Shown: positions 52,180 through 60,921 of the stretch, piece after piece
How the letters are laid out: each line of letters starts with the position of its first letter
Numbering within the stretch: the stretch's first letter is position 1
Origin: Pontibacillus salipaludis
GTDB lineage: Bacteria > Bacillota > Bacilli > Bacillales > BH030062
Direction of reading: 5' to 3'
Length of the DNA: 64,000 nt
Assembly: GCF_014642405.1 (NCBI RefSeq)
Contig: NZ_BMIN01000016.1
Location: 1-64,000, forward strand
Notes under the pieces: model-generated
Told to the model about the DNA's origin: nothing
The model's input: only the letters and a program-made list of their open reading frames with translations
Database searches by the model: none
Made by a program: the position numbers and the translations under genes

Positions 52180-52608
52180 TTAACAAAATTGGTCGTATGC
52201 GTTGGTCAAGTTTGCTACAATCTCTTCAACTTCATGATCCTCAATTTCTTCACGAGGAATAAAGTGAACAACTTGGCCTTTTTTCATTACAGCCATAGAA
52301 GGGGAGGATGGTTCGAAACCCTCTAAATATTCTCTCATTCGATTTGTCGCTTCTCGGTCTTGTCCGGCAAAAACAGTCACAATATGGTCCGGGCGTTTTG
52401 TATGGGTAAGAGATTCTTTCGCGGAAGGTCGTGCCAAGCCAGCTGCACAGCCACATACGGAATTGATAACCACAAGAGCAGTTCCTTCCATTTCACTAAC
52501 GAAGGCGTCTACCTCTTCAGGTGTTGTCAGTTCTGTGAAGCCCGCGCCTGTTAGTTCGTCGCGCATTGGTTGAGCTACTTGTTTCATATATTCTTCATAT
52601 GGGTTCAT
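52180..52608 (-). CDS. brxA: Bacilliredoxin BrxA (YphP-like)
   Basis: The 142-residue thioredoxin-fold protein has the CGC active site (Cys52, Cys54) in VINSVCGCAAGLARP, then TVFAGQDREAT and HFIPREEIEDHEVEEI, and ends in Cys as YphP does. It removes bacillithiol from S-bacillithiolated proteins after oxidative stress. ATG follows AGGAGGAAT. The CvfC-like gene lies just upstream on the same strand, as yphP and ypgR lie near each other in B. subtilis as I recall. Confidence 0.92.
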   Translation of the reverse strand: MNPYEEYMKQVAQPMRDELTGAGFTELTTPEEVDAFVSEMEGTALVVINSVCGCAAGLARPSAKESLTHTKRPDHIVTVFAGQDREATNRMREYLEGFEPSSPSMAVMKKGQVVHFIPREEIEDHEVEEIVANLTNAYDQFC

Positions 52609-52630
52609 TTTTTTATTCCTCCTTAAGATC

Positions 52631-53773
52631 TTACTGTTCTTTTCTTGCCTGTGTCATTTGATGCCATACAGAGCCTTTTGCTTCTTCTCCGCCTTCAATG
52701 CGTCGAAGTGCCATTTTAGCCTGCATGCGTACTTCAAATTCTGAATCTTGAATCGCTTCTTGTAAAGCGGGAATTGCTGATTCATCACCTAGTTCGTATA
52801 AAAACATAGCCGCTCGCCATCGTACAAGTTTATTTTGATCCGATAATGATGCAATCATTTCAGGCATGGCTTCCTTGAATCCTAGATCAGATAAACAATC
52901 TCCGGCTGTACGGCGTACAGTTACTGATTTATCTTTTAATGCTTTATATAGATAGGGAAGTACTTCAGGTTCTTCAATCATCCCCAAATATGCGGTTGCC
53001 AGGCGGCGGATGGAAGCCTTCTCATCTTCTAGCGCTTTATCTAATACAGGGAGATCATTATACGTTGGATTCATACGATCGAGTGCAGCATAGCGCACTT
53101 TCCAATCTGTTTCATCTAACGTTTCAAGTGTTACTTGTTTTGTCTCTTCTTGTCCTGTTTGAATATCACCCGCGCCATCTTCAAAAGCATGTTCTACTAA
53201 TGACGTTAGACGTTCCTCGTCGTAGCTTGCTGAAAGTTCTTCGGCAACATCTTGGCCAACTTCTTCAGCGTCGCCGTACCGAGGATTTTGTTCTACCCAT
53301 TTTCTTTCCATGACCATATTAGGTGAGGCAGGTGATGCTTTCATGGCTGCGTTCATAAATCTTTCTGGAAGTCCTACCCGTTGCTCATTATCGCCTTCTT
53401 GAAGCTTAATTTGCATCGGAATTCCTCGAAACATTTGTACATAAACGTTTACTTCTCCAAAAGCTTCTGCATTTGGTGTTTCTTCATTAGTCTCTTCCAT
53501 AGCTGGTTGTGCGACTGAGCCAAATACAGAACGCACTGCAGGTAGAATGTTTTCCCAGGCGTGCTTAGGATTTCGATCTAGTGCAATAAAGTCTGAAACA
53601 TGATACAGATTTTTAACCCCTTCAATTGCGAAAAGTTGTTGAATGTAATCTGGCGCATCTGATAGATCATCGGTTCTCTTAAAATTTCGTGATTCTCCGT
53701 CGGCTAATTGTTCATTCAAGTTGATCTTCATTGAATTGGGGCTTGGTGTCGGTTCAATTGACATAATATTCAA
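52631..53773 (-). CDS. Conserved virulence factor C-like protein (Nfu N-terminal plus HEAT repeats, YpgR-like)
   Basis: The 380-residue cytosolic protein has an N-terminal Nfu/NifU-N scaffold-type domain (about 3-88; EPTPSPNSMKI, GVKNLYHVSDFIALDR) and a C-terminal set of about five HEAT-like repeats (DWKVRYAALDRM, IRRLATAYLG, VRRTAGDCLSDLG, VRWRAAMFLYELGD, VRMQAKMALRRI). It resembles CvfC/YpgR. Start TTG at 53773 is chosen because AAGGGGGAC precedes it and the N-terminus then matches YpgR. It forms an operon with brxA. Confidence 0.85.
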   Translation of the reverse strand: MNIMSIEPTPSPNSMKINLNEQLADGESRNFKRTDDLSDAPDYIQQLFAIEGVKNLYHVSDFIALDRNPKHAWENILPAVRSVFGSVAQPAMEETNEETPNAEAFGEVNVYVQMFRGIPMQIKLQEGDNEQRVGLPERFMNAAMKASPASPNMVMERKWVEQNPRYGDAEEVGQDVAEELSASYDEERLTSLVEHAFEDGAGDIQTGQEETKQVTLETLDETDWKVRYAALDRMNPTYNDLPVLDKALEDEKASIRRLATAYLGMIEEPEVLPYLYKALKDKSVTVRRTAGDCLSDLGFKEAMPEMIASLSDQNKLVRWRAAMFLYELGDESAIPALQEAIQDSEFEVRMQAKMALRRIEGGEEAKGSVWHQMTQARKEQ

Positions 53774-53930
53774 TTTAATGTCCCCCTTACACGTATACTC
53801 TTTGTTGATTTTAACAAACACAGCTTTGGAGTTCCATTATTGCGTTTGATTCTATGGGAAAGAAGATGTTTATTGAGGCTTACATGCTTTAAATAACATT
53901 ATTGTGGCTAGTAATAGGCTGATCACGGTT

Positions 53931-54329
53931 GAAGGTGGAAGTCGCACGTCTAGAAAGAGTAGGAGCACGGCCGAAAAAGGGAGATGCACGGCCAGAAAGA
54001 GTAGGAGCACGGCTGAAAAAGGGAGATGCACGGCCAGAAAGAGTAGGAGCACGGCGGAAAAAGGAAGACGAACGGCCGGAAAGAGTAGGAGCACGGCCGG
54101 AAAAGGGAGATGCACGGCCAGAAAGAGTAGGAGCACGGCTGAAAAAGGGAGATGCACGTCTAGAAAGAGTAGGAGCACGTCCGAAAAAGGGAGACGCACG
54201 GCCGGAAAGAGTAGGAGCACGGCGGAAAAAGGAATTCGCACGGCCAGAAAGAGTTGAAGCACGGCTGAAAAAGGAATTCGCACGGCCAGAAAGAGTTGAA
54301 GCACGGCTGAAAAAGGAATTCGCACAGCC
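53931..54329. repeat. Tandem array of 21-bp half-units (42-bp unit), 19 copies
   Basis: Nineteen consecutive 21-bp blocks run without a single insertion or deletion. They alternate between GAAAGAGTAGGAGCACGGCC-type and AAAAAGGGAGATGCACGGCC-type sequences, each carrying GCACGGCC or a close variant. Because 21 is a multiple of three and no stops occur, frames stay open on both strands, but none has a ribosome site. The array fills the gap between the CvfC-like gene and serA. Bases 53774-53930 show nothing recognisable. Confidence 0.93.
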
Positions 54330-54361
54330 AGAAAAGCCCCGCATTCCCAACAAAACAAACA

Positions 54362-54402
54362 AAACGGCCCTGCTTTTATATAAGCAGGGCCGCCTCGATT
54401 AT
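54362..54402 (-). terminator. Terminator of the serine operon
   Basis: CGGCCCTGCTT/AAGCAGGGCCG arms with a six-base loop. The minus-strand continuation TTTTGTTTGTTTTG is T-rich. Confidence 0.82.
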
Positions 54403-54404
54403 TT

Positions 54405-55988
54405 TTATAAATCTATATTTTTTGCAGAGTGAATATGGTCAACTTGAAGCAGTTCTCCTAATACTTCCTCAGAGAGAGCTTTATCGATCGTTAACATCAT
54501 AATCGCTTGACCACCAACTTGTTTACGACCAACTTGCATGGTTGCGATGTTGATCTCATGTTTGCCTAGTAAGCTACCAACATGCCCTATGATTCCAGGA
54601 ACGTCTGTATGTTGAATGTAGAGGAGACGATCTGTTGGTGCGATGTCGATTGTATACTGATTCACGTGAACAATACGTGGCCCTAAACCATCAAATAAAG
54701 TTCCGGCTGCGCTGTATTCTCCCTCATCAGTTGTTAAAGTTACACTGATTAGACCAGAATAGCCTAGACTAGCTGTTGTATTCTCGACAGAGTAGCTCAA
54801 ACCATATTGCTTGGCGAGGTGAGTTGCGTTAACTATATTCACCTTTTCTCCTAGATAATGGCTAAGCAACCCTTTTACAAAGGTGCGGGTCACAAGCTCA
54901 GTATTAAAATCAGTCAATGTGCCTGCGTAGCTGATCTTGATGTGTCTTGGAGGTTGTTTCGCGAGTTGAATCATCATTTCTCCAAGTTTCTCACTTAATA
55001 AGTAGTAAGGCTCAAGAATCTTTCTTGTTTCGTCGTTAACAGCTGGCATATTAACAGCGTTTTGGAACGGTTGATCGGAAAGAATATTTAAGATTTCTTG
55101 ACTTACATCTTCTGCAACATACAGTTGTGCTTCAGAGGTGGACGCCCCCAAGTGCGGGGTAACAATGACTTCTGGCTTGCCGACGAGCGGGTTATCTGTT
55201 GGTGGTTCTTCTTCAAATACATCCAGAGCAGCTCTTGCCACTATTCCTTCATCAATGGCTTCAAGGAGAGCGGTCTCATCGATGATTCCTCCGCGTGCGC
55301 AGTTTACAATACGGACGCCTTTTTTCATTTTTTGGAATGCGCTCTTGTTAATTAAGTGATGAGTTTCTTTAATGAGCGGCGTGTGGACAGTGATGAAATC
55401 TGCATTTTCATAAATTTTATCCAGATCACCTTTTTGAATGCCAATTTGAGAGGCCCGTTCTTCTGTTAAGAAGGGATCGTAGCCAATTACATTCATCTGA
55501 AAAGCTTTTGCCCGTTTGGATACTTCTGTTCCGATTCTTCCCATACCGACTATACCAAGCGTCTTTCCTTTAAGCTCAACGCCTTTATACGTTTTTCTAT
55601 CCCAATTACCCTCTGTTAATGTTTTATGGGCTTGAGGGATGTTTCTTGCCGATGCCATAAGCATAGCGAAAGTGTGTTCACAAGTGGAAATTGTATTTCC
55701 GTTCGGTGCGTTGACTACTATCACTCCGTGTTCGGTAGCAGCTTCAAGGTCAATGGTGTCAACACCAACGCCAGCACGACCAATGACTTTTAACTTTGTC
55801 GCACATTCTAGAATCTCTTTTGTCACCTTTGTTTGAGAGCGTACAATCAGACCATCATATTCTGGAATCGTTTCCTTTAACGCCTCAGGCGAAAGATCAG
55901 TTTTTTGGTCTACTTGAACTTGGTCAGAATCTAGAAGCGCTCTGATTCCATCTTCACTAATTGGATCACTTACTAATACTTTAAACAT
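54405..55988 (-). CDS. serA: D-3-phosphoglycerate dehydrogenase
   Basis: The 527-residue protein has an NAD-binding domain with GIVGMGRIGTEVSKRA, VNCARGGIIDE (Arg) and the catalytic His in VTPHLGAST. It is followed by an intervening domain (about 320-450) and a C-terminal ACT domain (GIIGHVGSLLGKHEINIATM) for serine feedback. It begins the serine pathway. ATG at 55988 matches the usual N-terminus MFKVLVSD; ATG at 55997 is in frame with GGAGG only three bases upstream. It overlaps the aminotransferase gene by eight bases. Confidence 0.93.
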   Translation of the reverse strand: MFKVLVSDPISEDGIRALLDSDQVQVDQKTDLSPEALKETIPEYDGLIVRSQTKVTKEILECATKLKVIGRAGVGVDTIDLEAATEHGVIVVNAPNGNTISTCEHTFAMLMASARNIPQAHKTLTEGNWDRKTYKGVELKGKTLGIVGMGRIGTEVSKRAKAFQMNVIGYDPFLTEERASQIGIQKGDLDKIYENADFITVHTPLIKETHHLINKSAFQKMKKGVRIVNCARGGIIDETALLEAIDEGIVARAALDVFEEEPPTDNPLVGKPEVIVTPHLGASTSEAQLYVAEDVSQEILNILSDQPFQNAVNMPAVNDETRKILEPYYLLSEKLGEMMIQLAKQPPRHIKISYAGTLTDFNTELVTRTFVKGLLSHYLGEKVNIVNATHLAKQYGLSYSVENTTASLGYSGLISVTLTTDEGEYSAAGTLFDGLGPRIVHVNQYTIDIAPTDRLLYIQHTDVPGIIGHVGSLLGKHEINIATMQVGRKQVGGQAIMMLTIDKALSEEVLGELLQVDHIHSAKNIDL

Positions 55989-57132
55989 GTTTAACATACA
56001 CCTCCTGGGCTGCTTTAACGCCTGCACCTAGCTCAATATCTACACCAAGTTGTTGCAAGCCAATTTCAATCATAGATAGCGTAGTTAGGACATCCGCTGG
56101 AGAGCAGTATCCCATATGACCGATTCTGAATATTTTCCCTTTTAATTCTTTCTGGCCGCCAGCTAACGTTAATCCGAATTGTTTAGAGAGAAAGCTCCGA
56201 AGTTCATCTGGTTTAAATTGTTCTGTTTCTTTAACAGATGTCACGGTAGGGGAGGCATCCTCTTCGTTTGTCAGAAGCGGTAACCCAAGCGCTTTAATAC
56301 CTTCCCGTGTCATTTCTTTCATAACTTGATGGCGGTGGAAGACATGGTCAAGCGTTTCTTCCTCCATCATTTTACTTACTTCCTGAAGTCCATGGATTAA
56401 AGAGACAGCAGGGGTATAAGGAGTCATACTGTTCTCAAGCTGCTTTTGATAAGCTTTTATATTTAAATAGAAAGATGGATTCCCTTCTTCAAGCTTGGCT
56501 TCAGCTTTTTTACTTAATGCAACAAATGATAACCCTGGTGGTAGCATCATTGCTTTTTGGGAGCCAGTAACAAGCACATCCAAGTTCCATTGATCCATGT
56601 TGCCTGGTACTCCTCCTATACAGCTAACTCCATCTACTAAAACAAGGGCATCACTGTATTGGTGAACTGTTTCAGAAAGCTGTTGAATAGGGTGTATAAC
56701 ACCAGTTGATGTCTCGTTATAAGTTAACAGAACTGCTTTTGCATCCTGATGTTCCTGAAGGGTTCTCTTAAGTTCTTCAGATGTAACAGAGCGACCCCAT
56801 TCAATTTCTAATCGATGAGTGTTGTAACCATTATGTTCACACACGTTTGCGAAGCGGTCTCCAAATGCTCCTGCAACAACAACGATTACCTTCTCACCTT
56901 GGGCGACAGTGTTCGTAACAGCAGCTTCTAGTGCTGCTGTTCCGCTTGCCGTCAGTGTATAGACAGGTTGAGATGTTCCGAAAATAGGCTTTAGACGTTC
57001 GCTCGTATCCGCGAATAGCTTTGCGAATGAAGGAGAGCGGTGTCCAATCATAGGTTGGTTCATCGCGTGTTTCACGCGGTCTGGAATCGGTGTTGGTCCT
57101 GGAGCTCGAAGAAATGTTTGATCTTGTAGCAT
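55981..57132 (-). CDS. Class V aminotransferase (phosphoserine/alanine-glyoxylate type)
   Basis: The 383-residue protein opens FLRAPGPTPIPDRVKHAM and has TASGTAALEAA, LVDGVSCIGG and VTGSQKAMMLPPG (PLP Lys193), like alanine-glyoxylate/serine-pyruvate aminotransferases. With serA immediately downstream and a T-box in front, it most likely acts as the phosphoserine aminotransferase step, though it is not the classical SerC sequence. ATG follows GGAGGG. Confidence 0.87.
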   Translation of the reverse strand: MLQDQTFLRAPGPTPIPDRVKHAMNQPMIGHRSPSFAKLFADTSERLKPIFGTSQPVYTLTASGTAALEAAVTNTVAQGEKVIVVVAGAFGDRFANVCEHNGYNTHRLEIEWGRSVTSEELKRTLQEHQDAKAVLLTYNETSTGVIHPIQQLSETVHQYSDALVLVDGVSCIGGVPGNMDQWNLDVLVTGSQKAMMLPPGLSFVALSKKAEAKLEEGNPSFYLNIKAYQKQLENSMTPYTPAVSLIHGLQEVSKMMEEETLDHVFHRHQVMKEMTREGIKALGLPLLTNEEDASPTVTSVKETEQFKPDELRSFLSKQFGLTLAGGQKELKGKIFRIGHMGYCSPADVLTTLSMIEIGLQQLGVDIELGAGVKAAQEVYVKHV

Positions 57133-57164
57133 TTGAAAATCCCTCCTGTGTATTTAAGGTAAAA

Positions 57165-57435
57165 TAAAAAACGCCCCTTGCTAACGTATTGCTAGCAAGG
57201 GGCGTTGTCATTAACGCGGTACCACCCTTTAATAAACGACAAGCGTCGTCCTCTCATTTGGTAAAATTACCAGTCTGATAACGGTTGACGCCGAGTGTGC
57301 CTACTTTATATTTCGGACACTAGTTTAGAAGGGCTACCCATAAACTGTGCCGTCGATTCTCACCTACCATCGACTCTCTGAGGGTCACAAATTTATGTTG
57401 GTCTTCATCATTACTTTTCCTTATTTTTTAGAAGT
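57165..57435 (-). promoter_or_regulatory. T-box leader of the serine operon
   Basis: On the minus strand: AGAGAG with GGTAGGTG, the T-box core AAAGGGTGGTACCGCG (57215-57230), then a terminator with 14-bp arms AACGCCCCTTGCTA/TAGCAAGGGGCGTT and a T-run. A candidate specifier AGC (Ser) is at 57333-57335, within GGGTAGCCC. The stem I fold around it is not certain, but serine fits the operon. Confidence 0.88.
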
Positions 57436-57484
57436 TTAGCACGTTAAATTGTTCATGTAAACAGAAAAGTTCTACTATTTACAT

Positions 57485-59662
57485 TTATTCAGGCGGTCTT
57501 GATATTGGAGCGCCCATATCCTGTGCAAGTAGTACAAGGGACTGGTTGATGCGCCAAATGTAGTAAAGTTTGTATACGAAGATACGTTTTGATAGATCGT
57601 TGTCCTGATCAGGATAACGTTCGATGCGCTCACGATCGTGTTCTAAATCATAGATCGTTTGATGTCGTTTCGTACGTAACATTTCACTAATAGCTGCGAT
57701 ATTATGATTGACATGAGCTTGGATGTGATCGATTGTTTCTTTTAAATCAGAATCAATGTTAGGTTCATGCCCTCTCGTGGCATTTAAGTGTTTGGCATAG
57801 TAATTCGTCGCTACAAGGATGGTCAACCATCTTTCAATATCAGACCTTGAGAATCGTGCGGGACGTTTTCGGATAGATTCTGAATCAATTTTGAATTGAT
57901 GCAAAGACTGATCAAGGTCAAAAGCTATTTCAGTCAAGTTTTCGGTTGTGTTCTTCCCTTTTAGGCCCATTAAATAAGTCTCAATGTATTTAGACAAGGA
58001 ATCTAAAAATGAAAGAGTCGTATCCGTTACTTTTTCTCTCGTTTTGTTCGGAAGTACTAATGCAGCTGAGAAGAATCCAATATAGGCCCCAAGGAACGTA
58101 TCTAAGACACGTGCTAGTAATAGGTGATACGTAATGCCACCTAATAAAAGGTCGTATAGCATAGCGATAATCATAGTAATCCAGAACATGGCTAAAGAAT
58201 AGGAGACGTTAAACAAGTAAAAGGCCATGAATATGCACAAAAATATAAACGCAACCTGCCATGTACTTTGACCGGTTAACACTAAGGAAACTCCAAATCC
58301 AACAATCGCGCCAGCAATGGTACCAATCGTACGTTCATTCGCTTTAATAAAGGTGCGTCCTACTGTATCTGTTCCCATGAATACAATAAATGCTGAAAGT
58401 AATATCCAGTACTGGTGTGTAGGGGTTAATAAATAACCAAGCGCAATCGAAAGTGCCCCTGCTAGGAGAGCCTGGAGTGCTTTTTTGGTCGTAGGTTCAA
58501 GTCCTTCTTGTTCTTCTTCTTGAGAGGGTTCATCGGGTGCTTCTTCTTTATTTGTCCGTTCTATATTCTTGTGACGAACTTCATGAAGCTCAAATGCACC
58601 TTCTATAACATGGTTCGCCATCGTATTCAGTCGGCGTAATAGGAATAACCACTCATCATACTCTTGTTGGTTAATTTCTTGAGCAACTGCTCGAAGTTGC
58701 TGTACGCTCTTTTCAGCTTCTAGGAGCTGGTCTACTACATTATGATGGCGTAATACCTTAACGTCTCTTGTTGATTGAATGAGTTGAACAAGGGCCTTTT
58801 GCACGTCGTTATGACTAAGTGCTTCTTGTTCCTTAAGCTGCTTAATTGTAGGGGTTAACGTTTCCATTAACATTTGCACATCAAATACATACAGACGAAG
58901 TTGATTTGCTGTTATTCCTTCCCATACATCATAAGGGTCCACATCCCCAAGTTGTGCTGCAATATTTCGAGCATATTCATTCAACTTTAAAACGTTGCGG
59001 TTTAAGTAGCGTAGCTGACTTTCATCCTCATAAGGGTGTTGAATAATATGAATGACTCTAGAGAGGATCAGGTTTGTTTGTATGTGAAAGGAAGTCATAC
59101 TTCTTTTTAGTACATTTTCTGGTTTATTCTTTAATAAAACAAACTTATAGAAATATGCATAAAAGACTCCTATGGCTATACCGATAAAATAAATCGGTAA
59201 ATCGTTAAATTGAACACCTAAGATTGTTGAAAAGTAAATCGAGATAAAGCCGATCATATTTAATGAGAAGTAACGGGAGCCGTAACGAGAAAGATAAAAA
59301 GCTAAGAATACAACGCTCAATATTGCTACATCTGATAGGTGGAAATAAGAAGAGGTCCAGGCTCCAATGGTAAGTGTTATTCCACTTGATAGAGCAAGGA
59401 GTAGCGTTGTGACCTTTTGCTTTTGACTCGTGTCGTCAAATACAGCAAAGACACCTAAGAGTCCTACAATTCCAGAGAAGATCGGTACGGTAATTAAACT
59501 GTAATCGAGCCAATCTAATAGAAGATTTGTAGTGAGTACAGAGGAGATCACACTTAGCGTGGCCTTTGTTGCATTGAGTAGGCGGGTCAGACCAGGGTCT
59601 GCAGCCGTAATTCGTGCAAGCCAATGTAGTAAGGTTTGATAGATAGTCTGTTTCATTTTCAT
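57485..59662 (-). CDS. FUSC/YccS-type aromatic acid exporter family membrane protein
   Basis: The 725-residue protein has two membrane blocks of about six helices each (near 25-175 and 395-535), separated by a long helical cytosolic domain and followed by another. This is the duplicated layout of FUSC/aromatic-acid-exporter proteins (HQYWILLSAFIVFMGTDTVGRTF, ERTIGTIAGAIVGFGVSL). It is likely an efflux protein, substrate unknown. No clear ribosome site precedes ATG at 59662 or the next Met at 59656. Confidence 0.83.
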   Translation of the reverse strand: MKMKQTIYQTLLHWLARITAADPGLTRLLNATKATLSVISSVLTTNLLLDWLDYSLITVPIFSGIVGLLGVFAVFDDTSQKQKVTTLLLALSSGITLTIGAWTSSYFHLSDVAILSVVFLAFYLSRYGSRYFSLNMIGFISIYFSTILGVQFNDLPIYFIGIAIGVFYAYFYKFVLLKNKPENVLKRSMTSFHIQTNLILSRVIHIIQHPYEDESQLRYLNRNVLKLNEYARNIAAQLGDVDPYDVWEGITANQLRLYVFDVQMLMETLTPTIKQLKEQEALSHNDVQKALVQLIQSTRDVKVLRHHNVVDQLLEAEKSVQQLRAVAQEINQQEYDEWLFLLRRLNTMANHVIEGAFELHEVRHKNIERTNKEEAPDEPSQEEEQEGLEPTTKKALQALLAGALSIALGYLLTPTHQYWILLSAFIVFMGTDTVGRTFIKANERTIGTIAGAIVGFGVSLVLTGQSTWQVAFIFLCIFMAFYLFNVSYSLAMFWITMIIAMLYDLLLGGITYHLLLARVLDTFLGAYIGFFSAALVLPNKTREKVTDTTLSFLDSLSKYIETYLMGLKGKNTTENLTEIAFDLDQSLHQFKIDSESIRKRPARFSRSDIERWLTILVATNYYAKHLNATRGHEPNIDSDLKETIDHIQAHVNHNIAAISEMLRTKRHQTIYDLEHDRERIERYPDQDNDLSKRIFVYKLYYIWRINQSLVLLAQDMGAPISRPPE

Positions 59663-59754
59663 ATTTTTATCATAAACGATTCAGTTCGCATCATCCAATC
59701 CAAATGCCCTATTCAGTAGAATTCTATCTATTCTGTGAATTCGCTGAATTCTTT

Positions 59755-59845
59755 CCAGCTCCCCGCAGGAAAGCGAGTTGTCCCCGAGCAAGCCCAAGCA
59801 CTCATAAGCGTTGGCGGCCCCTTATATGGTATAAAGCCCATACCA
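59755..59845. repeat. Remnant of the composite palindromic repeat
   Basis: CCAGCTCCCCGCAGGAAAGC followed by GAGTTGTCCCC is the reverse complement of the left end of module A, copy 1. The following GCGGCCCCTTATATGG recalls the terminal hairpin. The rest of the element is absent. Confidence 0.7.
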
Positions 59846-59851
59846 AACATT

Positions 59852-59883
59852 AAAAAGACATTGCTTTGCACAATGTCTTTTTG
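59852..59883 (-). terminator. Terminator for the small gene 59898-60047
   Basis: AAAAGACATTG/CAATGTCTTTT stem. T-runs on both sides. Confidence 0.85.
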
Positions 59884-59897
59884 AGGGGATCGTATAA

Positions 59898-60047
59898 TCA
59901 GTCTTCATCGATCGTGGTTTGGGTTGGGTGTGTGGCTTTTTTCATTTCTTCTTTTGACATTACATTATCTTGGGCACCAAGTGCGTCATTATAAGGTTTT
60001 CCTTTTTGGCTACCTTGTTTTTTTCCTTGCTTATTCTTATTCGACAT
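59898..60047 (-). CDS. Small hydrophilic protein
   Basis: The 49-residue protein begins MSNKNKQGKKQGSQKGKPYN and ends with HPTQTTIDED: a basic Lys/Gln/Gly N-terminus and an acidic C-terminus. ATG follows AAAGGAGGCGTTACG, an ideal site, and a terminator follows the stop. The composition recalls small spore proteins, but I cannot assign a family. Confidence 0.65.
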   Translation of the reverse strand: MSNKNKQGKKQGSQKGKPYNDALGAQDNVMSKEEMKKATHPTQTTIDED

Positions 60048-60094
60048 CGTAACGCCTCCTTTACGACCTTTAGTGTATCTCTATAGGGGAAGTT

Positions 60095-60421
60095 CTATGC
60101 TTCAAAGTAAATATGGTAGTGCAGGGCGCACCCTTCATTCCATGCATGATTACAGTTGGGGCAGGTGAAAGGGGCTTTTAAATACGTATTGATTGAGAAT
60201 TGTGACTGACAATGGCCACAGAGTATAGCTGCTTCTTGGAACTTTTTCTTAGGCCAGCGACGAATAGGATGTTCACAAGCTTCTTCATGACATTTATAAC
60301 AAGGATAGTATGTATGGCAGCAATAAAATTTAATCGCAATAACGTCTTTAATTGTGTGATAGTGCACACACCGTGTTTCTTCATCAATGATTTGTCCAAA
60401 GATAGTAGGGGGTACGCTCAT
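60095..60421 (-). CDS. CHY zinc-finger protein
   Basis: The 108-residue protein carries the CHY-type pattern: CVHYHT, FYCCHTYYPCYKCHEEACEHPI, CGHCQSQF and CPNCNHAWNEGC, binding probably three zinc ions. The function of the bacterial stand-alone proteins is unknown. ATG at 60421 is chosen because AAGGAGG lies nine bases before it; an ATG at 60442 precedes that site. Confidence 0.88.
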   Translation of the reverse strand: MSVPPTIFGQIIDEETRCVHYHTIKDVIAIKFYCCHTYYPCYKCHEEACEHPIRRWPKKKFQEAAILCGHCQSQFSINTYLKAPFTCPNCNHAWNEGCALHYHIYFEA

Positions 60422-60447
60422 AGTATAGACCTCCTTATTCATATAGT

Positions 60448-60573
60448 GTACTGAATGATTGAAGCATTGAACATCTTTTTCTCACTACCTTGCATTATTC
60501 AGTACCATAAGGTAAGATGACATTAATTTAGAGGAAACTTTTTCCTGACTAATGAATATTATTTAGTACTGAA
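60448..60573. promoter_or_regulatory. Three GTACTGAA-type sites before the padR gene
   Basis: GTACTGAAT at 60448, its inverse ATTCAGTAC at 60497-60505, and GTACTGAA at 60566 lie in the 155-base gap between divergent genes. The pattern suggests a PadR operator region acting on the downstream operon and possibly the zinc-finger gene. Confidence 0.5.
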
Positions 60574-60597
60574 CAATGTTGAATAGGAGGTGGATAA

Positions 60598-60921
60598 GTG
60601 AATGTTCAATTTAAGAAAGGAGCACTAGAGTTATGTGTGCTCGTTATGATTGCGTCTAAAGACCAATATGGCTACGAGCTTGCTCAAAATGTTTCTACTA
60701 AGATTCAAATTGCAGAAGGTACTCTTTATCCCTTGCTACGACGCCTCACCAAAGAAGAGTATTTAACTACGTACTTTGCCGCATCTACTGAAGGGCCATC
60801 TAGAAAATATTACTCCATTACGCCTAAAGGAAAAGCCTACAAAGAGACACTCATCCAAGATTGGAACATGTTCACTAGTGCTGTGACAGAATTGATTGAG
60901 GAGGAGAATAAAATTGAATAA
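60598..60921 (+). CDS. PadR-family transcriptional regulator
   Basis: The 107-residue winged-helix protein has QFKKGALELCVLVMIASKDQYGYELAQNV, IAEGTLYPLLRRLTKEEYL and the wing YYSITPKGKAY, all classic for PadR. GTG follows GGAGGTGGATAA. It is the first gene of an operon with a HAAS/DUF1700 protein and a DUF4097 protein. Such PadR-led operons usually autorepress and respond to envelope stress or antimicrobials. Confidence 0.93.
   Translation: MNVQFKKGALELCVLVMIASKDQYGYELAQNVSTKIQIAEGTLYPLLRRLTKEEYLTTYFAASTEGPSRKYYSITPKGKAYKETLIQDWNMFTSAVTELIEEENKIE

Noticed and set aside
53931-54329. CRISPR array
   Set aside because: Units are contiguous 21/42-bp blocks with no unique spacers, and there are no cas genes.
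53870-54432. Four long overlapping frames on both strands over the tandem array (14-residue repeats)
   Set aside because: The 21-bp period without stops keeps frames open on both strands. None has a ribosome site or a unique N-terminus, so I list the array as a repeat and leave coding as a hypothesis.
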